DNA of 64,000 bases from Terana coerulea (Eukaryota; Basidiomycota; Agaricomycetes; Polyporales; Phanerochaetaceae): positions 186,001 to 250,000 of the forward strand of contig JAKOGH010001194.1 of the NCBI GenBank assembly GCA_024811115.1, given 5' to 3'. Numbering within the stretch: the first letter of the stretch is position 1; each line of letters starts with the position of its first letter. Positions 22,647 to 35,599 of the stretch are shown one piece after another. The notes beneath the pieces are model-generated. The model saw only the letters and a list, made by a program, of their open reading frames with translations, was not told the DNA's origin and made no database searches. The position numbers and the translations under genes were made by a program.

Positions 22647-25328
22647 TCATTGTCTTAGCAGAGCGGAACTCGCTTTCACCTCCACCACAACGTTCGCGAT
22701 CATGAGACATGTGTAGCCGACGATGAGCGCGATGCCCCAAGTCCGAGGGAGGAAGTAGCCGTTGTAGGGCACGAAGATCAGCGTCGCGACGAGCAGCACG
22801 AGGAGGCCCGTGCCCGTGAGCACCAGCGTCGTGGAGAACTGGAGGGGATAGGGCTCGCCGGTCTGGCGCGTGATATAGGTGCCCGTAATGCCAACGCCAA
22901 GCAGGATGTTGAGCATGGGCCCGCCGAAGCACGCGGAGAAGCCCATGATAGGCGCAAAGACCTACATGACGTCTGCGGTCAGCTCGGCCGTCACGACAGC
23001 AGTTCATGCGCTACTTACCGCAACGCTCATGTTCGCTACGAGATCAGCGAGCGAGTTACCCATAGCAAGATGGTCAGCCCAATGATGGCATCGGACAGTC
23101 CAAAGATGAGACCAAACGTCTGCAGACTGGTTCAGAAAAGCTTCTACCAACTAGAAGGAAGTCCTGACCTGAAGGACTTCGACAACCTCGTCGGCAATGG
23201 CCATGATCCACACCATCGCCACCAAAAAGCCCATGGTACACCGCGCTAACCTTGCAGCAGAGCTTTCGCCCTTGCCTGCGAATACCGCCACTAAGACGGC
23301 GACGGTTGTCCCCGTAATTCCCGCCGCGAGCAGCAGCCAGAACTCGCGACTCGTCCCATCTTCAAAAGTAGAAGACGTTAGTCAAAGTGAGCCGTAGAGA
23401 GAAAGAACCCATACACACCAAATAAGACCGCGATACAGAACAACGGTGCGAGCACACACTGCACAGCCATCAACCACTTGTTGAACTGGAGCTCGTGCAT
23501 CTCTTCCTCTACTTCGTCTTCGGCGCGCAACGTCCTCTCCACGCCTTCCTCCTCGAAGTCCACCAGCCGGCCAGAGTTCTCCGGCTTCTCTTCCGGCGAA
23601 CTCGAGTGGCTATGATCGGTCACGACAACCGGCAAGGTCACGGTCAAGGCCAACACCGCCGGTGCAGCAAAGACAGAAGCAATCATCCCTAGGAAAGACT
23701 TCTGTCTAAAATCGTGGAGGGTGGGGAAGAGGATGTGGTAGATGTGGCCGAGCGTGCGGAAGACGCGCTGGCGACGAGACGGCGGGGTAAATTGCTCAGT
23801 CTCGGTTTCTGTCTCACTTCCTGTAGGGGAAGCAGGGTATGTGATATCACGGGTATATGCGGCTGCACGCCGCTGCCTGCGGTCTCGAGATCGTGCGTTG
23901 AGGCCATAGGGGAGCGTTGAGCCAAGGGCACACCAAGAGCGGCGTCCCATGGGTCACGGTTCTCATCGAAGGGCAGCGGTGTTCGCGACGATGTTCGCAA
24001 TGAGGAGCTGCTTCGGCGCATATGGGGCGAGTGGTGATAATAATGTCCGCCTGGATATGGCGTCACCGGGCTCTCGAAGAGACTCAACCGGGACGTCGCA
24101 GCTTGCTCCTGCAGGGACGCGACGACCCTTCGGAACTCGAGAGCCCCGATGAGTGAGAAGGATGGCATGTGGTTTGCATGAGGTGTTGATCCTTGCGAGT
24201 TTTGCGGCGAGGGCGAGCGGGTGTGAGGACGTGTAGGGAGCTGTAGGCCCAGCCGGGGTGGGCCTGGCGTCGACGCCGCGCGAGAACGTTGATATGAGGC
24301 TTCCAGTGTAGATCCAGGCGTCACAGTAGGCTCCGGACTAGCTGAATGGGCGTGAGACAGACAAGACACAAAGCAAAGTCTGACTTACGTTCGTCACGAT
24401 ACGGCTCGAATGAGATTTGCGGGGCACTGTCCTCTCTGTATTCGTCTCTCATCATCTGCTCTGTCCGTCGCTTCTTCTCTCGCCTCTTCTCAACCCAGGA
24501 CCCAACGACAACTAGGCACACATAGAACAGGTACAGCCCCACGAGCGACACTGATTCCCAAAGCTCCAGCTCGCTGTCCCATAGTACGACCAGAAGTAAG
24601 ACGACGGCCACGGTGAAGAAGCCAACGTCTCGGAGGAATGGTCCACGGTTGACTTTGAATGGCTTGATGATGCACATGGATCCAACCACGCAAGTGGTGA
24701 CGAAGGCCGCTGCCCCGAGGAGTTCTCCAATGGCCAGACCGCCGGAGTTGCTACGCATCGCAGAAAACGTCGAGAAGACATCCGGACTCCCGTTCCCGAA
24801 CGCGAGGAACGTCACGCCGGCCACATTCTCGTCCAGCCGCAAGATGTGTGCGAGCGAGCCGAGGTTGGGGCAGAAGAAGTCCGAGGCACTGATCCCGAGG
24901 GTGGAGAAGAGGAAGAAGAGCCAGACGAGGTAGCCAACGAAGACGGCAGGACGGGTCGCCGGTTTGGCGCAAAAGTAGCGTTTACCGTATGGTATCGAGA
25001 GGATGGTGTGGGGGGCCGGGCATGATTCGACGACGTTGGCGCATTGCTCCTTGACAGGAAGGGCTACGGGATGACACTAGCAATGCCCGCCTTGAATTGC
25101 TAGCATCGGAACCCTGAGCAGTTCACGCACCTCGTCATTGCGAACCAGCGCCGTTAAGCCAGTATGTGCTGCGCTTTGTCCTAGAGCATTTCCGTCCACT
25201 GGCGTGCTCCTCCTGAACAGCGAATTGGTGGTCTTGTGAGGGAGTTGCGCATAACGAGACTGGGACCAGAGCAAGCAATTTATCAGGAGAGTGAGGACGA
25301 AGAATAGTTTGGGTGAGCCAGCCCACAT
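22647..25328 (-). CDS. Sodium/calcium exchanger family cation transporter (NCLX/CCX-like)
   Basis: Membrane cation/Ca2+ antiporter, probably in an internal membrane. Six exons, complement(22647..22961, 23019..23119, 23169..23359, 23419..24341, 24389..25076, 25131..25328), about 805 aa. N-terminal signal-type segment (LFFVLTLLINCLLW), then the first exchanger domain with alpha-1 motif GNGSPDVFS, a long Ser/Pro-rich cytosolic loop (FSLIGALEFRRVVASL, HHSPHMRRSSSSLR), an acidic stretch, and the second domain with alpha-2 motif MGNSLADLVANMSV and FGGPMLNILLG. Two frame breaks: one base missing, or two extra, near 23835-23841 in the loop, and one G missing near 23064 inside the alpha-2 motif. Both probably assembly indels. 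Confidence 0.88.
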
Positions 25329-25867
25329 CTGTGCTGAAGGAGAGGTGTAAAACCGAGCACGAACGCGAGGTGGTACTTATGGCATGCGGCTGTGGTCCTG
25401 GCCGAAGGCTGGAGGAATGTCGCCTGCGCTTGCGCTTGACGCAAGTAGAGTGTGAGGTGATCGACGATCGGGGTCCTGCTCGAGCAACCCATCGGTCACA
25501 AGGACTCCGGCCACCGTCTCTGCTTGGCCGCTGTCGATCAAATTTAACATTGTATTATACATAAACGTTTGAACGAGCACTAGCATTTCTTCTGCTGAAC
25601 CTGTAGGTATAAATGTACCAAGCTCGCTGTGGCTCAGGTAGAAGTGTTTCAACCAGATATACTGATTTTGTTGAGGGCCTGACACCTGCGCGTCATGAAA
25701 CGGCTTGCTTTCATTAAGATTCTACGCGAACGCGGACATTGCAGCGGCAACGAGTACTGCACCACGGTATGCACACAATAGAAGCAAAACGATGCATGCA
25801 TCTCTCCGGAGTTCGCCCTGTATGCGCGACATACGGCAACATCAGAAAGATACTGCGTCGCCGACCT

Positions 25868-27222
25868 TCAAAATTGCTGCTCTCCATACGCAGCAAATGC
25901 GACACCTCTGAGATTCCACTCCGTATCAGCTACCTGCATGTTTCCATTCTCGTCCTCCGCACGGCTGAGAACCTTACCATGAGGTTCAGCTTCCCCTCCG
26001 AGAAGAGAAATCCTCGCCTCCCACAACGTCCAGCTCCAACGGCCCTCTTGATACGTGATGTTTGCCGGAATCCACGCCTCGCCTCCGTCCACGCTTACAG
26101 AAACTTTGGCTGACTCGCCCAGATGGCCCGCTGATGGCATACCCCTTGACGCGCAGCTCCGAACCGTGGACATCCGCGGACGCTATCACGGAGTTGAGCA
26201 GATTGGCTTGCAAAGGAGGCACTTTAGACCAATACACCTCGGCTTGTTCATGTGTTTGAACCTGCACAGGCATGAGCGAGATCAGGGCGAGGGCAAGATG
26301 AGACCAGCGCACCTCTAGAGGCAGTATCTTGTAGTCCTTTTGCTGATAGTAATTATCGGACTCGCGCTGGGAGACAGTGATTTGGTCGATCCATTTCACC
26401 CATCTAGCACCAGAGTGGCCAGGGACTATCACTCGTAAAGGATGCCCATGGTCAGGGTGAAGTGGTTGTCCGTTCATCTGAGATTGAATGATGATTTAGG
26501 ATATACCTCTGTGCCAAAGGACAGGCGAACCGGTGAGGACGCACCTCATACGCCAATATCACATCCCCCTCCTCGTCCATGGCTTTGTCTAACGGTACGG
26601 AAGCGCCGAACCAATCGTCCGCCTCGCACGCAGTGACATGCGAAGCAAAACATGCGTGCCGCGTCCCACCGAACAAAGCTTTGACATCAGCTTTCGCTAG
26701 CACGTCTCGCAGACGTGCGCCGCCCCACTCTGACGTTACAGACTGTGCTCTGGCCCCACAAGATGCCTTCCACGGGCTTGTTCTTCTTGTCTTGCATGGC
26801 TTGGCGCCTGTTTCCAGCACACTGAAAGCCAGTTCAATAGTCAGATGTCTGCGGATTTGTATGGTGTGGGCTATACCGCACCTGTAGAGCCGCTACAACT
26901 TCAACTTTGGGAAATGATCGTTGAATGTCGGCCAAGGTGTATTCCGTCTCATGTGCGACCAGCCCGTCTATCTTCAGTCTGAAGGCTGCAGCATCTAAAT
27001 GCTTGATAGGACCTGTTACGAGCGGAAGTGTCGTTCAACGCTTGCATCAAATATCCATGGTAGGTGAGGTTTACAATGATTCCTGGCATATACAAGGTCC
27101 TGCGGCGTGATAGGGTGCTGGATTAGTTCCGTAAAGGGCGGCTCTGCATTCAACGGCTGCTCTTGGTGCACGATGAGCTTGTCAGAGTGTTGTGGTTCGT
27201 CCTTGAAGTCCATTTCGCCCAT
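25868..27222 (-). CDS. Sulfite oxidase-type molybdopterin oxidoreductase (copy 1)
   Basis: Mo-cofactor enzyme of the sulfite oxidase family, expected to oxidise sulfite to sulfate; no heme (cytochrome b5) domain. Five exons, complement(25868..26261, 26313..26477, 26545..26821, 26882..27012, 27075..27222), about 370 aa. Mo-binding domain: [14 protein letters not shown] carrying the molybdenum-ligand cysteine, [21 protein letters not shown], then [15 protein letters not shown]-terminal dimerisation domain with [19 protein letters not shown]. No peroxisomal targeting tripeptide is evident. Frame breaks: an extra base at 26733 before EWGGARL and an extra base at 26109-26110. Paralogue of the gene at 42656-43908, with identical sizes (corrected) for the last two exons but one additional intron near the 5' end. 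Confidence 0.9.
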
Positions 27223-28376
27223 GTTTCTTGAAAGCCCTGCTCAGGAGAGATAATACGCTGCTGGTTTTGAGTAGGTCCGCAATTGGCACAAGCCGCCGCA
27301 ACGAGTGCAGATTTGGAGCCGGGCGGGTGATGTCATGCTCCTGAGTCGACCTATGTGTCTTCGCGATGCCTCTCTCTGTATGGTCTGGCAGTGTATGCAG
27401 ATGATGAATATTTTGCGCGGATGGGTCGACTGTCGCAATTCATGGCGACTCGCCACTATCCGAGGCCTCTCGCAGGTCATAAGAGGTCACAACTTGTGCA
27501 CCAGCGGGCGCGCGCCGGAATGCTTGATCCGATCACTTTGATGGCTGCTCTGAAAAAGGGAGGTGCTGTGGTTCGTCTGAGCAGTGAGCGTCCACTCTGA
27601 CAGACGTGTGCGCGGGCACAAACGATGCCCAAGCCGCCATGCTACCCAACACCTACAAGAAATGGCGGCAAATTTTTCAAGTACACCAACAGCACCTCTA
27701 ACCCCTCATCATATTTCCGCAATTCGGACGATGCTACCAATGAACAGGTTTCCACCGGATTCTGACGTTCATCGCACGCCTAGAACATGAAGGTGTGGAT
27801 CATCTGGTGCGGTGACATGGGTATCTGAGCTCTAAATTATGTGACATAGACGCATTCTACTATCAGGTTCTGTTGTGTACCGGTATGCTGGGGAAGAACC
27901 CACAGATTCCCTGGCGTAATCCTAGTACGTCGTAACCATCCTCTTCTCAATGATGCGCCCACTATGCTCACAGTAACAGCTGAATACATCTGATTTAGCA
28001 CGCTGGAGCTTGTATTGGACTTCAATCTCGTCTCCAGGCTCCCTTCCCTGATGCAGGCTGGAAGCAATGGATTGCATGAGCAAGCACAAACAAACGTACA
28101 GCAGACAGCAAAATAACGGTAAGGAGCGGATAGAGTTCAGGAGTCAGAATGACGATAAAACTCTTTGGCATCGGGGCAACTAGCAATACATGCGTCTCGC
28201 CGCCCGAGCTGGCGAAGACACGTCCGCGGTCCATCTACTACACAGGAAAATACGATACGACACAGCGCCCCACGAAGCACGAAGAGAAGAGTATAGATAG
28301 GCACGACAACGATGTGATATGCAACGACGAGTGAGGGCAAGACAAAAACGAGAGAGAGGGGTGGGTCCAGTGGTGC
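27223..28376. other. Intergenic
   Basis: About 1.15 kb between the sulfite oxidase start and the phosphate transporter stop; no supported gene. Confidence 0.55.
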
Positions 28377-30298
28377 CTACACGACCTGGTGCGATTCTCG
28401 TGGCACAGCCGGCCCTGCGATGAAGCCCTCCTGCTTCTCGTTCGACAGGTCCTCGAGCGTCTTCTGCTTCGTCTCGGGGATGAGCATCGTCGAGAAGATA
28501 CCCGTGAGCATGAAGAACGCAAAGATCTCGAGACTGCAGAGAACTCAATCAGCGGCTGCAGAACGGCAGAGAACAGACGGCCGACAATACGCACATGTGT
28601 CCGACGAACGCGTTGGTCCCGTGGATGTTCCGGAGCCGCGCGAAGCCGACCTGCGCGATGACGGCGCCGAGCTTGCCGCTCGCGGCGGAGATGCCGTGGC
28701 TCGTCGAGCGGTAGCGCGTCGGGAACACCTCGCCGGGGACGATGAACGTCGTCGTGTTCGGGCCGAAGTTCTGGAAGAAGTTGGCGAGGCAGTAGAGGAA
28801 GACGAACGCCTTTGAGGCGGCGTTGGTCGCGATCAGCTTGTCGTAGCCGAAGCCCATGCAGCAGAACAGGATCGTGAGCATGCCGAAACCCAGGAACTGG
28901 ATCGGCTTGCGGCCCCACGAGTCGATGAAAAGGAAGGTGACCCAGTATCCGGGGATGAGGCCGGCGACGGAGAGGATCATGTTGCCAACGCAGATGTTCT
29001 TCAAGTTGGTGTACACCTTCATGCTGCCGGTAAGAGACTTGGACGGGCTCCCGAAACCGATGGCATTGAGGATGATAGAGGAGTTGAGGCCAAGACCGTA
29101 GAAGGCGATCTGGAAGTTGAATGTGAGTAACGGATGGTGTAATTTTCTTCTGGCGGTGCGCTTACGTCAAGAGCAAACCAAGAGTAGGAGGTACCAATGA
29201 GGACTTTGAGGTTCTCCCACTTGCTGTAGTACAAACGGAAGTCAGCCCAGGTGGCCTTGGGAGCCTGAACACGTTCGATGGCAGCGTCGGGGTCGACGTA
29301 GTAGGTGCCGGTGGTCAGGAAGTTGTCGACGTCCTGGGCGGCCTGGTGGACGTTGCGCTCAATATCCATGGTGAAACGGGGGTCTCGGGGATGGTGAGAC
29401 GGAAGTAGAGGGCGATGACACCGGGAATGCAGCCGAGACCGATGAGGATGCGCCACATCTGGTCAATGTGAGGGAGGACATGGGGATCGTCGTGGAGGAT
29501 GGAGCCCTTGTACGCGGCGACAATGATGAAAGCGATCAGGGCAGCCGAGAACTGACCCCAGCCCTGGTTGGCGAATACGGCGGTCATGAGACGGCCACGG
29601 ATGTGCGTCGAGGCGAATTCTGACGAGATCACTGCAGAGAGCGGGTAATCTCCTCCGATTCCAATGCCCATCTGCAAAACTGGTGAGTGTTCAGTCGCAC
29701 TGCAATGCATTGTTGCACTTACCAGGCCTCGCCAGACTATTATGACACCGATGATGTTGACGGCGTGAGCACCACCAGCAACGGCTTGGCCGAACGTAGC
29801 GACAATGATGATCATGAGTTCAACACCGTCTGGAAACTTGTCAACCTTTCATCCGACAGCCTTAAAACTCGCGATACTTACACATGCGCTTACGACCGAG
29901 TTTATCCGCGAGCCATCCGAAGAGCAATTGACCAATGAGGTTACCGATGGGAGTCGCGACTTTGACACCAAGATCCTGGTTGGTGCTCAAGACCTGATTC
30001 TTGCCGTAGACGTAGCCAAGCATCGTCGAGGCGATGTTAATGGCGAAAATGTCGTAGGCATCGGTGAAGAAGCCGGCACCTGCGACCATGCAGACCTTGA
30101 AGTGGAACCACCTTGAAGGGTCGGCAAAAACGAGGTGAGAGGCCAATTCAAATGCAGGGCGGAGTGTACTCACGAGAACTTGGCGCTATCAACCTCAGCG
30201 AGGGCGGCGCGACGCTTCTCGTCGAGGGTGTAGCCGCCGTGCTGCTTGCCATCCGAGTCGGAGGCGGTGGAAGCCTTGTCAACTGCGTAGGAGGCCAT
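28377..30298 (-). CDS. PHO84: High-affinity phosphate:H+ symporter, PHO84 type (MFS)
   Basis: Plasma-membrane inorganic phosphate transporter of the major facilitator superfamily. Six exons, complement(28377..28533, 28595..29109, 29166..29671, 29723..29829, 29882..30111, 30174..30298), about 546 aa (yeast Pho84 is 587). First membrane span contains AGAGFFTDAYDIFAIN; GWLADKLGRKRMYG is the MFS loop 2-3 signature; GIGIGGDYPLSA, FIDSWGRKP and PETKQKTLEDLS follow, all characteristic of the Pho84 group. The start MASYAVDKAS is chosen over an upstream in-frame ATG because homologues begin with a short polar tail. One base is missing in the G run 29378-29382 (after IPETP). Expected to be induced by phosphate starvation; I could not identify a convincing Pho4-type site. 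Confidence 0.93.
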
Positions 30299-33200
30299 CT
30301 CGTGGTCGACGGTCGCCTTGAGCGTGGCAGACGGGAGGACGGTGAGGGTGAGCAGCGGGCGTTGTTTGTTTCGTGAGAGGCATCTCTTTATGTAGGTGAG
30401 CGTCGGCCGCACCCGCCCTGGATCAAATTGAAGCAGATACCAAGCGTCCTGAAGTCAGACTGTGCACACAGACCGTCCACGCTTCTCGCACGCACCTTCG
30501 TCCCGCTGTACCTTGCACGTTCGTACTTGCCCGCCAATCAGCGTCCTCGATCACATCAGATCGGGCGGAATCTGGAGACCATCCGCATTCGGATGCTTCC
30601 ACGTTCTTCGCAGACGCCCGTTCGCAGGTCCTCCGACGCACAGCTTCTGCGCCCAGATCCGTTCAGGCTCGCCCGCCCGTTGATCCAGGGCAAGCTTTTC
30701 TGCAGCAAAACCTGGGCAGCACCGTCGTCTCTGTTGTCCCGCAAATTGCGGTGCTTGGAATCGACGAACATGGGCGACTGCACTCGCAGTCACACCGCCC
30801 GGCGCAACTGTGACAGAACTCTGTTACCAACCGACCCATGGACCACTGCAGGACCTCGGCACACGACACTGACATCGTAACATTCGCGAAGATCAACGCT
30901 CACACGGGCCCAGTGCGCGCATCTAGAGCCACGCTACTGTATAGAACGTCTATGCCAACCTTGTAAGGCACCGCAAGCCAATACAACAACGGGGTGCACT
31001 GTACGATCTTCTATCTCAATGAAATCCGGCAACTCGGAAGACCGAGCTGCATGCGCCCTGTGGTCCAAACCAGGAGACTGGAGGTACACTGCCTTCTATA
31101 GTTCCCTTTGACTTCTGCATCTCACAATATATCTACCACAGCATGCGCCGGAGAAGAAGCAGCGATGTACGCGGAGGCTTGCTTCGCACGGCAGGTGGAT
31201 TCCTCTGCCTGTGCACATCTTTCCTTCGGTGCCCCGGAGGAAGACGACGGGCTTCATCAGCGGTGGGGCGTAGCCGGGATGAGTAGGTAGCTTGGTCGAA
31301 CGGACGCCGGGCCACATAGCTCAGTGTGCGGCGTGCCGTTTTCCGATGTCTGACGTCGGCACTGCCTGCGGCCTAGAGGCCTCTACGAAAATCTCTCGTG
31401 CCTTTGGCTTGAGCGACCATAAATGTCATCTGTGCTCTGTCTTACAGTCGCCTAAATGGCCTAGGACCTGGCTTCGATGACTTGTGCCTTAATGATGGCT
31501 GACTACCGATATAAATTGCGCGACAGCTCGAGCTACCCCGGCACCTATGGGACGTGCTTCCTCTTCTACGCACCACAGGGGGAAGGGCGGTGGCTTTGCC
31601 CCCTCTCCACCCGTTGGAGAAAACGGTGAGTCTCTCCACTGGCTGGACAAGCGTTCACAGCTGAACGCTGAGATTTGTTCTCAAGTACCTTCTGCCTGTC
31701 AGTCAATGTCGATGGATAGTGTCGGTTCACGAGGCCCTGACACCCTGAACCACACCCGGATGGTCCAAATATGTTGTCAACGTTAGCTTGGCACATCGCT
31801 CTAGTTTCCACCACGACAAGATCACAGACTAAATTCTTGAATGCCGTATGCCACACCCTGGACCCTAGCTTCCTAGGCCGAGCAACTCTTAGTGCTACTA
31901 GCATATGACTACGTTCCGTACATCAAAAATTTCACTATCGCGCTTCCCGACTTCCTACATCAAGCCGTTGTCACTTCCCCAGCGTCACGCCCGCTCTTTT
32001 GAACTATCGACGTGGTGAGTAGTATCACGGTCATATCATGCGAATGTGCGAGCGCAGCTCATCGACGGCTCGAATATGTACAGAATCGCAAGACGGCTCA
32101 CAGGAGTTTGTGACCGTTTGAGTCTGTTCCTTTCAGTCCGCCATTTGAATAACTGATATAAGCAGGGTATACCGTCACCGCCCGAGTTGACCTATGAACC
32201 TAGGTTTTTCACCCATAGACCCAGATGTTTTACTTGACTTGGTATATGTGACTCAATCACATGCCTAGTACGTAGCCGAACAATCAGAAATACACGCGCC
32301 ACTTCAACGTTTAACAGTCGCCCGACGGACTGACCCGGGTTAGTTCCAGATCTCGCCGCTGCATTCAGATTCCCAAACCGTGACAAGTGCGCCGCCGGAC
32401 TGCCGTTCTAGCGACTAACACGGACCTCAAAGGCCCGACGACCATCCCGTCTGTCGACCAACGCTGCAAAGAGCCATGGCACCCCGTGTGCCTCTGGGAT
32501 CGTGATTTAGCGATGGATGCGGACTGCCCATGTTCCGCCTCTATGCCTGCGCCGCGGGAGGCATCTATCGGCTGTGTTCTATCGGCTGTGAACCTCCGAA
32601 ACCGCATATGTCGTGTACTGGTGCACTGTGGGGTACAGCATCTGCGACATGTTTCTGGCCTAATGAGGTTGATCAATCAAGACGCTTTACTCGTGAGCAC
32701 GCACGTTCTTCAGGCTCTCATCCTGCCACACCCCGTATAGACTCACACTCCCGATGTCACTGTCTGGCGAGCTGCCTTCTCCCCTGTAGGTATGCGTTGA
32801 GGCGGATCAGTCGGGCTTGCGGAGTGCAGCGGTTTACCGTGCATCAGATCAGGACTTGGAGCCCTCAGCGTTCTGCGGGAGTCTCGGCAGACCTCCGCCA
32901 TTTGCAGCGTCTGTGCGCAGCGGGGCCATTTAAGTGAGCCGTTGAGCTCAAAGTTAGGGTTCTTGTGGTTTGCCACCAGTTCCAACGGGATTCCGAGGAA
33001 GCAGATGGTGAGCCTTATCTACTAAGTCTGTTTGACAAGACGATGAATATCAGAGGATGCTGTTGCCCATATACTCAGTATAATGACGAGGGCACGGTCA
33101 ATGATGATACCAATGATAGGTTCTACACTAGAGTGCAGTTTTCTGGTCGACCTCTATGCTCCTGGCACTTGGTTCCCAAAGCCAGGCGGAAATTAGTGAT

Positions 33201-34196
33201 ACACATCATGGTTCGGTTCAAAATACACAGTAGGAACCGTGTCATCGGTGTGGTCGTTGGGATTTTGTGCCTAAATTGAAGTCCTACCATTACTGATACG
33301 CTTATCTTCTGCTACCTTTTAGGTCCTTGGGAGTACAGTTGGCGTTGACATCGCTCGTACCCGCCCGCACACCATCCAGATGAACACCTAGACAGACTAC
33401 AGCACCTCCCTTTCCTAGGCATTCATCAAATGATCGGATCAGCATTCCTTTGCCGCCGCCCAAAATTACAACAAACGGCCGCCCAAGCGTTTGACCTCTC
33501 GAGCTCGCATGGTCGTTTGGGAATCGTTGAATTCCCTTGAGTCTGTTGCGGATACCGAGGTATGTTGGGATACATGGATGTGAGCATTTGGTGAGTGAGA
33601 GACACACTCGCAGCACCAACATTGAGCAATATAATGTAATACGTATTACTTAGGTGTCAAAGCGAGCTCGCACAGAACCTACGCATAACTGCTATGTAAT
33701 GAGCTGTTCCAGTTTTCGCAGTATTTAATCAGCTATTTTCTTATCTGACTGGAAGTGCAGAGGCCAGCACCTCCTGTCGCCGAGTCAAGGAGAAGAGCCA
33801 CGAGGCTACGAAGGCGGAGTGTTGACGAGAAAGGCAGGCGGCGGGAACGAATCGAAGTTCCCCGCCGTGCGGGGTAATATGACGACACTGCGGGCAGCGA
33901 TCGCACCCCCGCGGTCTGCACTTTCCCGCCCAGGATCAGCTGGTGTGCAATACACCCTCACCGCTGCGTATTCTCCAAGAGTCGACTTGCTTCGACCCGC
34001 ACCTATCCCATTGCCTAGAAACTCATAGCCCTATCAATAAGACCTTATTTTCTACGAAATTGTATGTTATCCGGAAGCACAGCTAGTTGCAAAAGACGCT
34101 TACATGGCTCGTACAATCCGTAGGCATTGACAAGAGGTGCTCTATAACTCGTCCAGCTTCGCAAACCCATCCCGCGAACATCACATCCTCCATATC
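30299..34196. other. Gene-poor stretch of 3.9 kb
   Basis: No reading frame here shows domain content or consistent exon structure, and local composition is mixed. It includes the promoter of the phosphate transporter. The function of the rest is unknown; it may contain degenerate transposon sequence I cannot identify by eye. Confidence 0.55.
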
Positions 34197-34457
34197 ATGG
34201 CACCCAAAGGCAAGGCCGAGGTCGTCCCACCATCCATAGCGTCTGAGCCATCCGAGCCGTCCCAAGTCCGTCCAGAGGATAAGCCAAAGAAGCAGTTGAC
34301 CGGAGAGCAGGAAGAGAACCCGCAGGTGATCGCGCAGAAGCCTGGAGGGCAGTACGCTGAGAAGAGCAAAAAGGGTAGTGGCTCAAGACAGGGAAGCGGC
34401 AATGATAGGGTCGCGGACGAGGGTTTTGCGGGCGAGAGGCTGAAGAGTCGCCTTTGA
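34197..34457 (+). CDS. Small hydrophilic hypothetical protein
   Basis: Intronless 86-aa frame starting MAPKGKAEVVPPS, rich in Lys, Glu, Pro, Ser and Gln, with a Gly/Ser/Lys-rich centre (KSKKGSGSRQGSGNDR) and ending ERLKSRL. No signal peptide or membrane segment; predicted disordered. An in-frame ATG 60 bp upstream exists, but the chosen start is followed by a more uniform composition. No family recognised; it could be a chance ORF. Confidence 0.4.
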   Translation: MAPKGKAEVVPPSIASEPSEPSQVRPEDKPKKQLTGEQEENPQVIAQKPGGQYAEKSKKGSGSRQGSGNDRVADEGFAGERLKSRL

Positions 34458-35070
34458 CACTGGGGGTCAAACTGTGGGATGAAGATCATGAAGATGTCTA
34501 TTAGTCAGACGCGAGATGTGTGCTATGTTACATGTACAAGACGGTTGAAGCCACGCAAATAACCAAGATTTTGTCCAGAACATGCGTGAAGAGTGTTTTG
34601 AGCGAGTTTCAGGTGAGCCGGGTTTCTGGATAGATGTGTAACAGCTCGACATTTATTAGCCAGATTTCGTAGGCATATTCCCAAAGGCATGCATGAACGC
34701 ATGGCCATTGATAACTCTCGTTTTGATAATGCCTTCCCGCGAAAAGGCCAAGTTGGTAGCCTGAGACTGGTCATTACCTAATGAGCACCATTATTAGGAC
34801 GGCCGAGAAACGTGCTTGGTCAACCGCGGAACCTGGACGTCACACTCGTATTGCGCTCTTGAGTACGACTTGAAGAGCTGAAGGAAAATAAGAGTGAGAA
34901 TGGTAACATACGCATGAGATGAAATGTACTCACAGCAACCGTAAGTTGATGTTGGTAGCTATGTGCAATATTAATGACGGTGGATTGTCCGTGCGCGCTA
35001 AAGATATGGATATGGAGGCCAGTCTGTAGAGAGGAGTGAGAAACGGCGGAACCGTAGTCAGCATCTTCAA
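34458..35070. other. Intergenic
   Basis: No gene supported; ends at the target-site duplication of the MITE. Confidence 0.55.
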
Positions 35071-35079
35071 GCCCGCCAA
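35071..35079. repeat. Target-site duplication, left copy
   Basis: GCCCGCCAA immediately left of the inverted-repeat element; identical to 35799-35807. Confidence 0.9.
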
Positions 35080-35276
35080 TAGTCTCGTCCCTTCCCTCCT
35101 TCCGGATTTGGGAACTCCGTCAGGAGGGTCTGGCGTCTCCCCAACGGCGGAGGGGGCATCGCCTTCGTCAGTTTCTGACGAGCGCTTATGTCAATTTGAG
35201 ACTCGTAGTTCGAATCCTGCACTCGCAGCATTGAGGTATGCCTTAGCTGACTTAACAGGCGGGATTTATGCACATA
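35080..35276 (+). repeat. Left terminal inverted repeat of the MITE
   Basis: Pairs with 35600-35798 read on the other strand. Includes GTTCGAATCC, which matches the Pol III B-box consensus, although the surrounding bases do not form a tRNA T-arm. Confidence 0.88.
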
Positions 35277-35599
35277 TATATAATTTTAAAGCACAAATTC
35301 ACATTTTTGTATCCTTCCCTTGTTGCGCAATTGCTGATGTGAGTTAGCTGGGCAGAAATGTGCTGACTGGCTACTTGGCCGGCAAAGACCAGGCCTTGAT
35401 ACCTTTACAATGTTCAGGCGGGTCAAGCAATATTATTAACTTTATTTATGACCTTTTTAATGAGCTAACCAAGCCAGAAGTGCTGAACACCGTGAAGAAG
35501 CAATGAAGTCCAGTTAATCTCAGCCAGGAGGCTGTATAGCCGCTGTGGAGCACATATGCCGCCTGAAATTCATTCTAAAATTACAAAACATCACGGGTA

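Noticed and set aside
23831..23945. An intron in the exchanger loop (donor after the codon for Leu in WDAALG) that would avoid a frame break
   Set aside because: It would remove a Ser/Pro segment that resembles the normal loop, and the donor is weak; a 1-base slip near 23835 explains the frames more simply. Not fully excluded.
33302..33622. Minus-strand ORF with VVILGGGKGML resembling a nucleotide-binding loop
   Set aside because: The Gly-rich match is isolated; the surrounding sequence shows no fold and no exon neighbours.
35200..35240. tRNA gene suggested by GTTCGAATCC in the MITE arms
   Set aside because: Only the loop sequence matches; the flanking five bases on each side do not pair as a T-stem, and no anticodon or acceptor stems fit.
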